A stretch of 64,000 bases of DNA. It comes from Streptococcus cristatus AS 1.3089 (GTDB taxonomy: Bacteria; Bacillota; Bacilli; Lactobacillales; Streptococcaceae). The position numbers and the translations under genes were made by a program. The notes beneath the pieces were generated by a model, which was given only the letters and a program-made list of their open reading frames with translations, was not told the DNA's origin and made no database searches. Every line of letters starts with the position of its first letter. Positions within the stretch are counted from its first letter, which is position 1. Below are positions 15,937 through 26,416 of this stretch, piece by piece. The stretch is from the NCBI RefSeq assembly GCF_000385925.1, contig NC_021175.1, forward strand, positions 1,309,501 to 1,373,500, given 5' to 3'.

Positions 15937-18480
15937 CTAGTCTTCCAAATTCACATCAGATGCGGATTCTTTCTTCTTTTTATTCTTGAAAAAGGCTGAT
16001 GCCCAAGTTGCTATTCCTAATCCAAGAGCTGCTAATGGATTATTGGTAGTTCCTGTATTTGGTAAAGCCTTAGCATTTGGAGTAACTTTGACTTGTTCTG
16101 GTTGTGCAGGCTGTGGTTTAGGTGCTTGAGAGTGATTTGTAGCACTAGATACAGACGCACTTTCAGACAAGCTAGCTGAGGTACTTACGCTGCTGCTCAT
16201 GCTTGTGCTTGTTGAAACTGCTTCACTTGTGCTGATTGAAGCTGACTGGCTAGCTGATACAGATGCTGAAGCTGATTGACTAGCTGAGCCATTGCTTGTG
16301 CTTGTTGAACCTGAACCGCTACCTGAGTTGTTGCTTGCACTGATTGAGGCAGAAATGCTGTCACTCAAGCTTGCGCTTGTTGAGACTGACTCACTTGCGC
16401 TGATTGATGCTGAAGTACTGTCGCTCAATGACACACTTACTGATTTGCTGAGTGAAACTGAATCACTTGCACTTACAGATTCAAGGTAGCTAGGAAGGTT
16501 AAACTCTGGCTTAGATTCGCTTGTTGGATCACCCTTACTATAGCTGAATGAGTTAGATTGTTGTGACGCACTTGTACTCAAACTGCTTGAAACGCTATTG
16601 CTAAGTGATGTAGATGTACTTACGCTGTTACTCAAGCTTACTGAAGTACTTGTTGAAACTGAAGTACTACTTGAGTTGTTGCTTGCTGATTCAGATGCAC
16701 TGATTGAAGCGGACACGCTGTTACTCATGCTTGTGCTTGCTGATACTGAAGCACTGATTGAAGCGGACACGCTGTTACTCATGCTTGTGCTTGCTGATAC
16801 TGAAGCACTGATTGAAGCGGATACGCTGTTGCTCATGCTTGTGCTTGCTGATACTGAAGCACTGATTGAAGCAGATACGCTATTGCTCATGCTTGTGCTT
16901 GCTGATACTGAAGCACTTGCACTTACTGAGACAGATTGGCTTGCGCTTACTGATGCTGAAGTGCTTGCACTTACTGAGACTGATTGACTAGCACTTACTG
17001 AAGTTGAGGCGCTTTCGCTCGCTGAGACAGACTGGCTGCTGCTTACTGAAACTGAAGTGCTCGCACTTACTGAGACTGATTGGCTAGCACTTACTGAAGT
17101 TGAGGCGCTTTCGCTTGCTGAAACAGACTGACTCGCGCTTACTGATGCAGAGGCACTTGCACTTGATGAAACAGACTCACTTGTCGCTTACTGATGCTGA
17201 AGTGCTTGCACTTACTGAGACTGATTGGCTAGCACTTACTGAAGTTGAGGCACTTTCGCTTGTTGAAACAGACTGACTGGCGCTCACTGAGGCCGAAGCA
17301 CTTGCACTTGCTGAAACAGACTGACTAGAGCTTACTGAAACCGAAGCACTTACACTTACTGAGACTGATTGGCTTGCGCTCACTGACGCAAATGTGCTCG
17401 CACTTAATGAAACAGACTGACTGGCGCTTACTGACGCAGAGGTGCTCGCACTTACTGAAACCGAAGCACTCTCGCTCGCTGAGATTGACTGACTAGAGCT
17501 TACTGAAACCGAAGCACTTGCACTTACTGAGACTGACTGACTAGAGCTTGCTGAAACCGAAGCACTTTCGCTCGCTGAGACTGATTGACTGGCGCTCAAT
17601 GAGGCTGCACTTTGGCTAGTTGACACAGACTGGCTCGCACTCACCGAGTTCGAAACACTATTGCTCGCTGAAAGAGAACGGCTGGCACTCAGCGAAACTG
17701 AGACACTCTTGCTCAAGGACACCGATTGGCTGCCACTCAATGAAGTTAAAGCGCTCTTGCTCAACGAAACGGATTGACTGGCGCTCAATGAGGCTGCACT
17801 TTGGCTAGTTGACACAGACTGGCTCGCACTCACCGAGTTCGAAACACTATTGCTCGCTGAAAGAGAACGGCTGGCACTCAGCGAAACTGAGACACTTTTG
17901 CTCAAGGACACTGATTGGCTACCACTCAATGAAGTTGAAGCGCTCTTACTCAATGAAACGGATTGACTGGCGCTCAATGAAGCGGTGCTCTGACTCACTG
18001 AGACAGACTGGCTACCGCTAACCGAGCCAGAAACACTATTGCTCGCTGAAACCGATCGGCTGGCGCTCATCGATGTCGATTGGCTATTGCGCAAGGAAGT
18101 AGACAAGCTCTGGCTAGCAGAAACTGAACGGCTGGCGCTCAATGAAGCAGCGCTCTGACTCGCTGAGACAGACTGACTACCGCTTACTGAGGCCGAAACA
18201 CTATTCTCGCTGAAACCGAGCGGCTGGCGCTCATCGATGCCGATTGGCTATTGCGCAAGGAAGTAGACAAGCTCTGGCTAGCAGAAACTGAACGGCTGGC
18301 GCTCGTTGAAGCCGACGCACTCGCTGATGTACTAGCACTTACTGAGGCACTGGTTGAGGCAGACGCACTTGCTGACATTCTTGCTGATACTGAGGCACTT
18401 GTCGAAGCAGATACACTCGCTGATGTACTAGCACTTACTGATGCACTGGTTGACTGTCTTTGACTTAGACTAGTTGAAGC
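15937..18480 (-). repeat. Second serine-rich repeat region plus wall anchor of the adhesin
   Basis: The coding repeats alternate Ser with Ala, Val, Thr, Leu or Gln (units such as [12 protein letters not shown]) over about 2.5 kb. At least one block of about 190 bases (17590-17780 and 17781-17970) is tandemly duplicated almost perfectly. Such tracts carry O-glycans on Ser and Thr in known SRR proteins. Downstream come a Pro-rich stretch, ALPNTG for sortase A, a hydrophobic segment and a basic tail KNKKKK, all in the open frame ending at 15937. Two single-base frameshifts fall in this block. Confidence 0.85.
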
Positions 18481-21204
18481 ACTGCTACTCTTATACTCAC
18501 TATCAGAAAGTTTTACAGTGAACGTATCCGTAGTCTTATCTTTATAGATAATGGTAACTGTTCCATTGTTACTAATAGTAAAGGAATCAATACGTTTTTC
18601 CTGCTTATTGTTTAGTTTCTCAACAGCCGCCAATATACGAGTTTTTTCTTGAGGTTTTAATTGAGAAACACTCTCTACCTGGAAGGTTTCAGTCGGTGCT
18701 ACCCCTTCCATAATATCTGTCAGCCTACCTTGCACAATACGGACATTGCCCGGTGAATCATTTCCTGCACTATTACTATTACCAGCCTTATCCGTTGCTA
18801 CTGCATTGCGTTGCCAGCTATTTCTACCATTTTTATCATACTCTAGATTATCATTCAAATGAGCTCTTACAGTAATACGGGCTGGACTAGCAGTAGTCGC
18901 TGTGATATTCCCCGTTAAATGCTCTACAGTTCCCGTCCCATATTTATTATCTTCAAAGAAATTACTTCCAAGGGCTGAGCCATTTGCATCTGCATTTGAA
19001 ACGATCTTAAATTCTGATAATTGCCCGCTATTATCTGTAGCAGTGAAATTAATTTGAATATCATCTCCTGCGTACACAATATAGTTGCCATTTACAGGGG
19101 TCAGGGCTTGACCATTACGAGTCACCGTCGCACTTGGAACTGGAACAGCATCCACATTAGCTGGGATAACATTTGTAGTATTATCACGGTAGGTAATGGT
19201 AATATTCCCATTTTCAGCTACCGAAATCGTTCCAGTTACGCCATCTTTCGTAAAATCACTACCAGATAAAAGCGACTGGTTTTTTTCTTTAAATTTTTCA
19301 AGTACTTGATTGCGTTCACTTACAGTCAAAGAAGAGGGATTCTTAACAATAACGGTATCCCCACTAACTGGGTTGTTTCGTTCATTAAATCCCTTAATAT
19401 GGAAATTCGTACGTGCTGTAGCAGTCTGACCATGAATATCTGTTACTGTATATTCCAGAACATAGGTACCAGGCTTATAGGGTTTCCAAGTTCTGTTTTC
19501 ACGACCCACTGTCCCTATTATGTCAATGGTGTATGACCTTTGGGCACCTATTTGTCTCCCCGATTGATCATAGATATATAGATCTCCAAATACCCCTTTC
19601 TTGTTAGTTGGATAGTTCGGTGCATTTAAACCTGTAATAATAGCATTGGATGGGGAGCCCGTGATTTTAGCCATCCCTTGATCATCATTCAGCCTTATCT
19701 GAAAATTATTGACTGCTTCATCATTATAAATTGTGATAGTGGATGGCATAGAAATCGTAGGTGGTTTAGAGGCTGCACGTGAGTGTGCCCCTCTAGCAAT
19801 TTCTGCCCCATTTCGTGCATCACGCACACCAGAATTAGCCGCCAACACAGCATTGACAATCGAATTACGCGCTGAAGTAGCTTTTTGCACTACTGTTGTT
19901 AAATCACTAGTTGGATCAGCGAGGGCTTTTTCAATTTCTGTTACTGCAGCATTGGCCTTAGCAAGAGCTGAATCCGTATTTGGTAAATCAACCGCTTTTG
20001 CTAGATAGTCACCTATTTCAGCTGAAAGATTGGTCAACTTCCTACGGTTTTCTTCTTGTTGTTTAGCAGTGACTTCTGAAGATGCTATTGCAACCGCAGC
20101 AGCTTCAATTAAGCTAGTTGTGACAGAAGTTGATTGAACTCCACTAACACTATTCTTACCAGTAATTTCAGTTATTTTTAATTCAGCAGAAGCACTGACA
20201 GACTCTTTTGGCGAAGTTGCTACAGTCTTATCTACTATTTGACTCTTCTCAGCTTGCTTGATCTCGCCCTTGCCTTGAGCTTGGTTCTTATCCGCTAGTA
20301 CACCAGCAGCCAAGTTGTTGCTGGTTGCTAGAGCTTGGCTATTGCTCAAAGTAGTGCTAGCTAAACTTTGTCCTGCACCAGATGAAATAAAGCTGTCGGC
20401 AACATTGACCTTGATATCCAGCGATGTAGAAGTAGAAGCTGAGGCAGAGGTATCAGCTGATGCACTGGCTAAAGCTTTGTCCTGCTCTAAAGAAGCTGCG
20501 TTGTTAGCACTTTCTAGCTTAGCAGGTGCTTTGTTCTCGGATACCTTTGTAGCAGGCTCAGCACTCACTGACTTGCTAGTCAAGCTTGAATTGCTAGTCA
20601 AGACTGAACTACTAGCAGATACAGACTGGCTGACAGAAGCTGAGCTACTAGCTGAAACTGATTGGCTGATCGATTGGCTGATTGATTGACTGACAGACTG
20701 GCTAGTCGAGAGGCTAAGAGACACTGACTCACTTGTAGAGATAGAAGTGCTGACTGATTGTTCAACCGAAATAGAAGCTGATTCAGAGGCTTGTTCTGCT
20801 TTTGCTTTTTGCATTTCTGCTTGCGCCTGAGCAATGATCGAATTGGTACTTGCTTCTGCCGCTTCCTCATTATCCTTGACTTCAGCTGAAATGACAGCTT
20901 TATCTGTGTATTCAGATGTTTCATCCGCATAGACAGACTGCTCCTGAGTCACCATCAAGCCTGCCGCTCCAGCAGCTAATATTCCCCCTAAACCTGCAAG
21001 AGTGTTGAGGCTCAGATGATCGTGATCAAGCTCTTCTGTATCTGACAAGCTGTTTGAGACAACTTCTCCCATTCCACCAATACGAAAGAGATCGAGTTGA
21101 GAATTTGAAGCTTTTACCCAATTTTTCCCAGACTTATAGAGCTTGTACCGCTTCTTTTCGTCAATAATCTCGAAATCCTTGTTATATTTCTTACTTCGAA
21201 ACAT
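18184..21204 (-). CDS. SRR adhesin N-terminal part: signal, SRR1 and binding region (frame as read)
   Basis: The start is the ATG at 21204 behind GGAAAGGAAAACG; the longer frame to 21261 has no ribosome site. The first 90 residues form the special SRR signal: [15 protein letters not shown], then a Gly/Ala-rich core and a cut site near SVYA, the type exported by the accessory SecA2/SecY2 pathway. SRR1 follows, then a helical stretch around residues 380-490, then an Ig-like module [19 protein letters not shown] resembling Siglec or Cna modules of GspB/SrpA. Two related modules follow, [18 protein letters not shown] and [18 protein letters not shown], each before an [10 protein letters not shown] / [10 protein letters not shown] strand. 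Host sialoglycan binding is possible; the YTRY-type motif is not seen. No secA2, asp or gtf genes lie nearby. Confidence 0.8.
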   Translation of the reverse strand: MFRSKKYNKDFEIIDEKKRYKLYKSGKNWVKASNSQLDLFRIGGMGEVVSNSLSDTEELDHDHLSLNTLAGLGGILAAGAAGLMVTQEQSVYADETSEYTDKAVISAEVKDNEEAAEASTNSIIAQAQAEMQKAKAEQASESASISVEQSVSTSISTSESVSLSLSTSQSVSQSISQSISQSVSASSSASVSQSVSASSSVLTSNSSLTSKSVSAEPATKVSENKAPAKLESANNAASLEQDKALASASADTSASASTSTSLDIKVNVADSFISSGAGQSLASTTLSNSQALATSNNLAAGVLADKNQAQGKGEIKQAEKSQIVDKTVATSPKESVSASAELKITEITGKNSVSGVQSTSVTTSLIEAAAVAIASSEVTAKQQEENRRKLTNLSAEIGDYLAKAVDLPNTDSALAKANAAVTEIEKALADPTSDLTTVVQKATSARNSIVNAVLAANSGVRDARNGAEIARGAHSRAASKPPTISMPSTITIYNDEAVNNFQIRLNDDQGMAKITGSPSNAIITGLNAPNYPTNKKGVFGDLYIYDQSGRQIGAQRSYTIDIIGTVGRENRTWKPYKPGTYVLEYTVTDIHGQTATARTNFHIKGFNERNNPVSGDTVIVKNPSSLTVSERNQVLEKFKEKNQSLLSGSDFTKDGVTGTISVAENGNITITYRDNTTNVIPANVDAVPVPSATVTRNGQALTPVNGNYIVYAGDDIQINFTATDNSGQLSEFKIVSNADANGSALGSNFFEDNKYGTGTVEHLTGNITATTASPARITVRAHLNDNLEYDKNGRNSWQRNAVATDKAGNSNSAGNDSPGNVRIVQGRLTDIMEGVAPTETFQVESVSQLKPQEKTRILAAVEKLNNKQEKRIDSFTISNNGTVTIIYKDKTTDTFTVKLSDSEYKSSSASTSLSQRQSTSASVSASTSASVSASTSASVSARMSASASASTSASVSASTSASASASTSASRSVSASQSLSTSLRNSQSASMSASRSVSARIVFRPQ

Positions 21205-21594
21205 CGTTTTCCTTTCCTTTTTCAACATGCCAGCCTTTGTTAATCTCATGACCATTAGCAAAGAAACCGACTTATTGCGTGCTATAGTTTATAAGCAAAA
21301 ATACACACTTTTAACATTTTTATGCTAGGTGTCCTAATGCCCCAGATAGTATTTTAACAAAAATAAGACAAGAATTCAATCTATTGGAATCTTTATTTAT
21401 TGACAATAAGCTTAATAACTCAAGCTATCTTGAGTTATCTATATTAACCTAGAAATTTAAACTATAGATTATTATAAGAAATAACAATACGTAACTATTT
21501 ATACAAAAAAGTTAGACAGCCTGTCCGAGATACATGACCTCAGACCCGTCTAACTTTTTTATTATATGTTGTTATGAATTAGCGAGAAAGATAC
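21205..21594. other. 390-bp interval between mapZ and the adhesin
   Basis: Contains the adhesin leader, in which I find no convincing promoter, a perfect palindrome ATAACTCAAG-CTAT-CTTGAGTTAT at 21415-21438 that could be an operator or hairpin, and a bidirectional terminator next to mapZ. Confidence 0.55.
21504..21561 (-). terminator. Terminator of mapZ
   Basis: AAAAAAGTTAGAC ... GTCTAACTTTTTT arms with an internal GC-rich loop, T runs on both strands. Confidence 0.8.
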
Positions 21595-23052
21595 TTAGTA
21601 ATCCAAATCATCCGCATAACCAGCTCCATTTCCTACAAAGTAGCCTGTCTTACAGTTCATACTAAATAGGTAAGTGCCGTCTGGCTTAAAGAGATTGTAG
21701 TAGCCATTTCCATTGATAATATTAACTTTTTCAAGGATAAACTGGTCTCCTGTGATATAACCACGCTCGCGAGACACCTTGAGGATTGTTTCCAAGACAT
21801 CTGGATTGAAGGTCCAAGCAGGATTGTTCACATCATCAATCGCAGCTTGATTGTAAGGCACACGGCTAAGGTGGCGCTGGAGGTTAACTCCTGCACTTGG
21901 CAGTCCGATACCAGTTTCTGCATTTCTAATACCACTAGGATCACTAGGCGCAGGATTAACAGCTGGCGGCGTTGATGGTGCGGCTGGTACTGTTGGCGTT
22001 GTTGATGGCGCTGACGGTTCCACTGTTGGACTAGGCGCCGGTGCTGGTAACTGTTGACTGCGTCCTTGAGCAATAGCTGCTTTCAAGACCTCATCTAACT
22101 TGTTATTACCCGTCGATACATCTGGAAGATTGGCGTTTTCTTTCACTTGGGCATCCGTCTTCAAGAGACCATCAACGATAGCACCTGTGTTGAATTGTGA
22201 ATTGACACTTTGGATCGCAGAAATTTGCTTGACAAGGTCATCATATTTCTTCTTAGCAGCTGTATATTCTGAACTGCCAGTCAAGACATCCAACTTAGCC
22301 TTCAACTTGTCCAAATCACCAAATTTGTCATTTTTGATAGCTGTCTGACTGTCGTCAGTAAAGAAGCTAGCATAAAGCTCTTCAAATTCTTTAGCAGCCT
22401 CTTTCTTAGCTTCGCTAGAGCTTGTAGATTTCTTTTTGCTAGAAGAAACTGTCGAGCTGGTATTATCTGTCGACTTATGACCGCCTCGTCCCTGATAAAA
22501 ATATAGGGTGGTTCCAGCAGCAAGCGCTACAAGTCCCAAAGCTGAATAAAGGAAACCCTTCTTCTTGTAGAAAGGCGCTGACTCGTCCTCATCTTCGTCC
22601 TCGAATACTGTTGGAGCTGGTTTTGATACTGGCTTGGTTGCTGGGATGATTGGTGCTTCCGCTGCAACTGTTAACGTTGACTGTGCGGCCGCTTTGTCCT
22701 CTTTATTTTCAACTTTAGCTGGTTCTACTGAAGGCAAGGCCACATTTGCAGGCTTTTCCTTCGCCTTAGCCTGACTCTGAAGCTGTTTGATTGTCTCCTG
22801 TATCAGAGCTTCTTTTTGTTGCGCCAGCTCTTCCATAATCCGCAGCTTTTTGGTCTCAAATTTCCCTGCCTCGATTTCGTCTCGGTGCTGTTTGATGTAT
22901 TTATCAAGGATATTGTCTCCTTCTGTCACACCCGCTTCGACTTCCTCATTTTTTCGAGCAACCTGACCGACCGTCATCTCTTTAGCATCTTCTAAGTCAA
23001 GAATTGTTTCTTTTGGCTCTTGCTCTGTTGCCATCTTTTCTTCTTTACTCAC
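21595..23052 (-). CDS. mapZ: Mid-cell-anchored protein MapZ (LocZ)
   Basis: MapZ marks the division site in streptococci ahead of FtsZ and is phosphorylated by StkP. The 485-residue protein has the conserved N-terminal cytoplasmic part with AKEMTVGQVARKNEEVEAGV and ILDKYIKQHRDEIEAGKF, a single membrane helix around residue 170-190 (FLYSALGLVALAAGTTLYFY), an extracellular helical domain with FEELYASFFTDDSQTAIKN, a Pro/Ser/Thr linker and the highly conserved C-terminal peptidoglycan-binding end VNIINGNGYYNLFKPDGTYL to NGAGYADDLDY. The start is GTG at 23052 with AGGA before it. The linker composition (PAPSPT, TPTVPAAPS) differs from the Ser-rich pneumococcal one. It follows the methyltransferase gene by 12 bases. 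Confidence 0.95.
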   Translation of the reverse strand: MSKEEKMATEQEPKETILDLEDAKEMTVGQVARKNEEVEAGVTEGDNILDKYIKQHRDEIEAGKFETKKLRIMEELAQQKEALIQETIKQLQSQAKAKEKPANVALPSVEPAKVENKEDKAAAQSTLTVAAEAPIIPATKPVSKPAPTVFEDEDEDESAPFYKKKGFLYSALGLVALAAGTTLYFYQGRGGHKSTDNTSSTVSSSKKKSTSSSEAKKEAAKEFEELYASFFTDDSQTAIKNDKFGDLDKLKAKLDVLTGSSEYTAAKKKYDDLVKQISAIQSVNSQFNTGAIVDGLLKTDAQVKENANLPDVSTGNNKLDEVLKAAIAQGRSQQLPAPAPSPTVEPSAPSTTPTVPAAPSTPPAVNPAPSDPSGIRNAETGIGLPSAGVNLQRHLSRVPYNQAAIDDVNNPAWTFNPDVLETILKVSRERGYITGDQFILEKVNIINGNGYYNLFKPDGTYLFSMNCKTGYFVGNGAGYADDLDY

Positions 23053-23064
23053 AGTATTTCCTTT

Positions 23065-24219
23065 CTAATCCAGTTGTCTTTTGACCCTTTGGCCAAAGTA
23101 TTGATATAAGTCTACTTTTAAAGTACCGTTGTAGAGTTTTCGTTTTTTGTCCGCCTGACTGCCGTATTTGGCTTCAAAGGCCTCGTCGCTAGTCAAGATA
23201 AATTTACTCCAGGTCTTCAAGGGAGCAAAGGTTTGTCCCATTTCTTGATAGAGCTGGGTCACCGCATCATCGTCCAACAAACGCTCACCATAGGGCGGAT
23301 TGGAGATAATCACTCCATTGATTTTTTCCGTATGAAGGTCTTGCAGCCGCATTTGCTTAAAGTGAATCTGGTCAGCCACGCCGGCTTCTTCCGCATTTTT
23401 CTTGGCAATCTCTACCAGACGAGCATCCAAGTCCGAACCTGAAATATCCAGTTGGATGTCTTGGTCAATCTGAGACAGAGCTTCTGCCCGAAGCTGACGC
23501 ACCAAGTCCTTATCTACCCAATTCCAATCTTCAAAAGCAAAGGAACGGTTCAAACCTGGGGCCATCTTCATCCCAATCATAGCTGCTTCGATACAGAAGG
23601 TTCCTGATCCACAAGTCGGGTCAATCAAGGGTTTGTCCGGATACCAGTTTGACAAAAGTAAAATAGCAGCTGCCATATTTTCCTTGATTGGCGCTCCGCC
23701 CTTCTCAGTCCGATAACCACGTTTGAACAAACTAGAACCACTGGTATCAATCATGACTGTCACAAGATCTTTTAAAATGGAAACTTCAATCTTAAACTCT
23801 GCTCCATTTTCCTGCAGGGGAACCCCCTCTGGACGGGCATAATGCTTTTGCAGTTTTTTTACAACTGCTTTTTTTGAAATGGCTTGAACGCTGGGCTCAT
23901 TATGCAGTTTTGACTTGACACACTTAGCTTTAGAAATGGGAAATTTGGCACCTAAGGGCAGATAATTTTCCCAGTCCAAAGCAAAGACGCCTTGAAAAAG
24001 TTCTTCAAATGTTTTAGCTGGAAAGGTGCCCACAACAATCTTGATCCGATCTGCCGAGCGTAGCCATAGATTGGTTTGAATAATGGTTTTGACATCGCCA
24101 CTAAAGCGGACACGACCATTTTCAACCTGACAATCTATACCCAAATCCCGAACTTCACGGCCGACCACGGCTTCCAGACCTGCCGCCGCTGTAGCAATTA
24201 AATTAAATTTTTCTTTCAT
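23065..24219 (-). CDS. THUMP-domain class I rRNA methyltransferase (RlmL/YpsC type)
   Basis: A 384-residue protein with an N-terminal THUMP RNA-binding domain (about residues 45-155) and a C-terminal SAM-dependent methyltransferase fold. Motif I/X region LIDPTCGSGTFCIEAAMIG and the catalytic NPPY in GVIISNPPYGERL are visible, indicating N2-methylation of a guanine in 23S rRNA, as in the N-terminal half of RlmL. It lies between rnpB and mapZ, as in pneumococcus, and is probably co-transcribed with mapZ. Confidence 0.92.
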   Translation of the reverse strand: MKEKFNLIATAAAGLEAVVGREVRDLGIDCQVENGRVRFSGDVKTIIQTNLWLRSADRIKIVVGTFPAKTFEELFQGVFALDWENYLPLGAKFPISKAKCVKSKLHNEPSVQAISKKAVVKKLQKHYARPEGVPLQENGAEFKIEVSILKDLVTVMIDTSGSSLFKRGYRTEKGGAPIKENMAAAILLLSNWYPDKPLIDPTCGSGTFCIEAAMIGMKMAPGLNRSFAFEDWNWVDKDLVRQLRAEALSQIDQDIQLDISGSDLDARLVEIAKKNAEEAGVADQIHFKQMRLQDLHTEKINGVIISNPPYGERLLDDDAVTQLYQEMGQTFAPLKTWSKFILTSDEAFEAKYGSQADKKRKLYNGTLKVDLYQYFGQRVKRQLD

Positions 24220-24380
24220 TCTTTCTTACTCTATCACTATCCGCTTGGCCACGCCGTTAAAAACTGGCCTCAGCTAGAAAGCAGAATGTTCTTGCTTGGC
24301 TCCTCTTTTTGAGAAAAACCTTGCTTTCCTATTTTGTCCCTTGCAGCAATCTTCTGTCTAAGGGGCTCTATATCTTAATC

Positions 24381-24402
24381 AAAAAGCTAGCATACGCTAG
24401 CT
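24381..24402 (-). terminator. Terminator of rnpB
   Basis: AGCTAGC-GTAT-GCTAGCT hairpin followed by TTTTTG on the minus strand, just past the rnpB 3' end. Confidence 0.85.
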
Positions 24403-24409
24403 AACCTAT

Positions 24410-24792
24410 GTGCAATTTTCTATAAGCCATGTTTTGTTCCAGAAATGACTAGGTACCATCTCCTTCGATAATCATCTGTCTACTGTTTCCAGTCAGAATG
24501 CTATGTTCGTTTCCACGCATTCCGTGCCCCGACCAAAGTTTGGGTTGCTAGCTTGAGGGGTTTACCGCGTTCCACTTCTTCTGTTTCCAGAAGAACTACG
24601 TCACTGTGGCACTTTCAGACCTATTCAGACCTATCTAAAGACTTAGCCTTTTCAGTCGCCGTAACGGATTGCTCCGTCCCTAGGCTTATTGTTTCGCCTA
24701 GCACAAACACTACCAGCATCACAGCCGGTGCTAGCATGGACTTTCCTCATGAAAATATCAAATCTTCACGCGATTATCCAAAAATTGCACTC
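24410..24792 (-). ncRNA. rnpB: RNase P RNA, type B
   Basis: The catalytic RNA of RNase P, about 383 bases, which matures the 5' ends of tRNAs. Its ends pair as helix P1: AGTGCAATTTTT at the 5' side and AAAATTGCAC at the 3' side. Conserved core segments are readable on the minus strand: GAGGAAAGTCCATGCT, AGGGACGGAGCAATCC, GTAAACCCC and the 3' GAAGGAGATGG-type core. It sits directly behind gpsB and before the methyltransferase gene, the usual Firmicute order. The 5' end overlaps or abuts the gpsB stop. Confidence 0.93.
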
Positions 24793-24799
24793 TGCAACA

Positions 24800-25144
24800 T
24801 TATTGCTCTTCGCTGTCCAGAATCTGTTTGCCAAAAACTTCCTTTTCCAAACGGCTTAAGCGTTTCAAAATATCGAAGTTAGTCGCTGTTCCCATCTGTG
24901 GCATCTCAATCGTTGGTTGAGCTGGCTGACTAGGCGCCGAAGGAGTAACAGTCGCTTGATTAGATACTTGTTCTTTGAGAATATTAATCTCCTCACGCAA
25001 CTCCTTTACCAAAGCTGCATAAGTTTCATAATCCTTGATCACATCATCCAAGAATTCATCCACTTCAGCTTTGCTATATCCTCGCACTTCGCGCTTAAAA
25101 TCTTGATCAAAAATATCTTTTGCTGTATAAATAATACTCGCCAT
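24800..25144 (-). CDS. gpsB: Cell division regulator GpsB
   Basis: GpsB is a DivIVA-like coiled-coil adaptor that coordinates septal and peripheral wall synthesis by binding PBPs, MreC and EzrA. The 114-residue protein shows the membrane-binding N-terminal domain [35 protein letters not shown], a coiled coil, a Pro/Gln linker and a conserved helical C-terminus. The frame extends to 25192, but the ATG at 25144 with GGAG upstream starts at the conserved residues. Promoter and rnpB flank it. Confidence 0.95.
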   Translation of the reverse strand: MASIIYTAKDIFDQDFKREVRGYSKAEVDEFLDDVIKDYETYAALVKELREEINILKEQVSNQATVTPSAPSQPAQPTIEMPQMGTATNFDILKRLSRLEKEVFGKQILDSEEQ

Positions 25145-25175
25145 GCTCTCGCTCCAATCTAGTTTATCATATCCA

Positions 25176-25205
25176 ATTATATACGAAAGCACCTATAAAA
25201 AGCAA
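25176..25205 (-). promoter_or_regulatory. Promoter of gpsB (and probably rnpB)
   Basis: Minus strand: TTGCTT at 25205-25200, 18-base spacer, TATAAT at 25181-25176. Confidence 0.7.
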
Positions 25206-25215
25206 GATTTATACC

Positions 25216-25743
25216 CTACTTTTCCGAAAAAATTTCTGCAACCTCATTCAGGTCATCAAATGTTAATTTTTTGATAAAATACTGTTCTTGATTTTTCATC
25301 TCCCTGTAAAGATACTTAAGGTTGGTCTCATTTTCCTCATCGTAAAATAGATAAGCTCCATCTGTATTTTGAAGTAGAAATTGGTTGTACTCACGAAACT
25401 GACTCGGATTTTGATAGCTAGGATAGGCATATTTAACGAAATCTACTTGTTTAAAATCCGTTAGTTTGGCCTGATTTCCTTCGTTCCAATTCTTTCCTTG
25501 ATCTTCAAAAAGAAAAATCGTGGCAAGCTTAAAATTATAATCTTTTCTCAATTCCCGAGCGACTTCCAAAACCCAAGTTTCAAAACCTAGATTTCCCGTA
25601 AAGATGAGCCACTCCAATCCTTCATCCAGTAAGCGCTGTAAATCCCGTCTGACCGCCTCTTTGATGATTTTGATTCGCATGTCTTTTTCATTCATAATGC
25701 CAAGTTCAAAAGCCTTGTAACCTACAATTAATAGACTTGTCAT
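25216..25743 (-). CDS. YpsA-like SLOG-domain protein (DUF1273)
   Basis: A 175-residue protein of the YpsA family in the SLOG superfamily, which binds nucleotides or nucleotide-derived ligands. Visible are the N-terminal [12 protein letters not shown], the glycine-containing loop [20 protein letters not shown] and the acidic [14 protein letters not shown] near the C-terminus. In B. subtilis YpsA affects cell division and oxidative stress; here it lies divergently from recU and before gpsB, as in pneumococcus. No precise activity is known. Confidence 0.9.
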   Translation of the reverse strand: MTSLLIVGYKAFELGIMNEKDMRIKIIKEAVRRDLQRLLDEGLEWLIFTGNLGFETWVLEVARELRKDYNFKLATIFLFEDQGKNWNEGNQAKLTDFKQVDFVKYAYPSYQNPSQFREYNQFLLQNTDGAYLFYDEENETNLKYLYREMKNQEQYFIKKLTFDDLNEVAEIFSEK

Positions 25744-25764
25744 TTATTCTCCCTCAAATAATAT

Positions 25765-25778
25765 TTTTATGATATAAT
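25765..25778 (+). promoter_or_regulatory. Extended -10 promoter of recU-pbp1a
   Basis: TGA-TATAAT with TATAAT at 25773-25778; no clear -35. The start codon is 33 bases downstream after AAGGAG. Confidence 0.6.
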
Positions 25779-25810
25779 AGAGTGATGTTATTGTACCAAT
25801 AAGGAGTTTT

Positions 25811-26416
25811 ATGGTCAACTACCCTCACAAGCTAAAAATAAAAAGTAAATTAGCCCATCCAAGTTCAAAGACGGCTGTTAACTTTGCCAATCGTGGGATG
25901 TCTTTTGAGAAGATGATCAACGAATCCAACAACTACTACTTGAGTAGGGGACTCGCTGTCATTCATAAGAAGCCAACACCCGTTCAGATTGTCAAAGTGG
26001 ACTATCCCCAACGCAGTCGCGCAAAGATTGTGGAAGCCTACTTTCGACAGGCATCCACGACTGATTATTCTGGTGTCTTTAAGGGACATTATATTGATTT
26101 TGAAGCCAAGGAAACACGGCAAAAAACAGCCATGCCCTTGAAAAATTTCCATCCACACCAGATTGAACATATGGAGGCTGTCCTTCAGCAAAAAGGAATC
26201 TGCTTTGTCTTACTTCATTTCTCCAGCTTGCGGGAGACCTATCTACTTCCGGCATCTTATTTGATTAGATTTTATAAGATGGATAAAGGCGGAAAATCCC
26301 TCCCTTTATCTTACATTCAAGAACATGGATTTTCAATCGAAACAAAGCAATTTCCAAGCATTCCTTACCTTGAAATTATCGAACAAAAACTACTAGGTGG
26401 TATCACAAATGAATAA
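25811..26416 (+). CDS. recU: Holliday junction resolvase RecU
   Basis: RecU cleaves four-way junctions during recombination and segregation. The 201-residue protein shows [20 protein letters not shown], the nuclease core [18 protein letters not shown] (catalytic Asp/Glu/Lys of the restriction-endonuclease fold) and [12 protein letters not shown]. It precedes pbp1a with an 8-base overlap (ATGAATAA), the conserved Firmicute pair. The start is the ATG after AAGGAGTTTT. Confidence 0.95.
   Translation: MVNYPHKLKIKSKLAHPSSKTAVNFANRGMSFEKMINESNNYYLSRGLAVIHKKPTPVQIVKVDYPQRSRAKIVEAYFRQASTTDYSGVFKGHYIDFEAKETRQKTAMPLKNFHPHQIEHMEAVLQQKGICFVLLHFSSLRETYLLPASYLIRFYKMDKGGKSLPLSYIQEHGFSIETKQFPSIPYLEIIEQKLLGGITNE

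Larger units (their letters stand above)
15937..21204 (-). pseudogene. Serine-rich repeat (SRR) adhesin, LPNTG-anchored, interrupted by two frameshifts
   Basis: Taken as one locus it would encode about 1,755 residues: long KxYKxGKxW signal, short serine repeat, binding region, very long second serine repeat and an LPNTG wall anchor. The reading frame breaks twice. One base is missing between 18205 and 18206 (CTATT-CTCGC where a sister repeat has CTATTGCTCGC), which gives a stop at 18184 after ...[11 protein letters not shown]. One base is extra at 17184 (CTTGTCGCTT against CTTGCGCTT), which restores the original frame. The segment between still reads in the SAS-type repeat when entered in the shifted frame. 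The two lesions therefore compensate and may be assembly errors in a repeat, real decay, or a phase switch. As read, the product would lack its anchor. Confidence 0.85.

Noticed and set aside
16598..16987. 129-codon plus-strand frame [17 protein letters not shown]... and similar Leu/Ala/Glu frames opposite the adhesin
   Set aside because: These are antisense shadows of the serine codon repeats.
15937..18480. Dense periodic repeats resembling a CRISPR array
   Set aside because: The repeats are in phase with codons, have no unique spacers of constant length, and encode SAS/SVS serine repeats of the adhesin.
21415..21438. Palindrome ATAACTCAAG-CTAT-CTTGAGTTAT as a terminator
   Set aside because: No T run follows on either strand, and the mapZ terminator lies elsewhere; it could be an operator but nothing links it to a gene.
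24553..24882. 109-codon frame in the rnpB region
   Set aside because: It is antisense to RNase P RNA, whose structure and conserved core explain the sequence.
26397..26408. Upstream GTG start for pbp1a
   Set aside because: The ATG at 26409 overlaps the recU stop in the usual way and has AGGTGG at a better distance.
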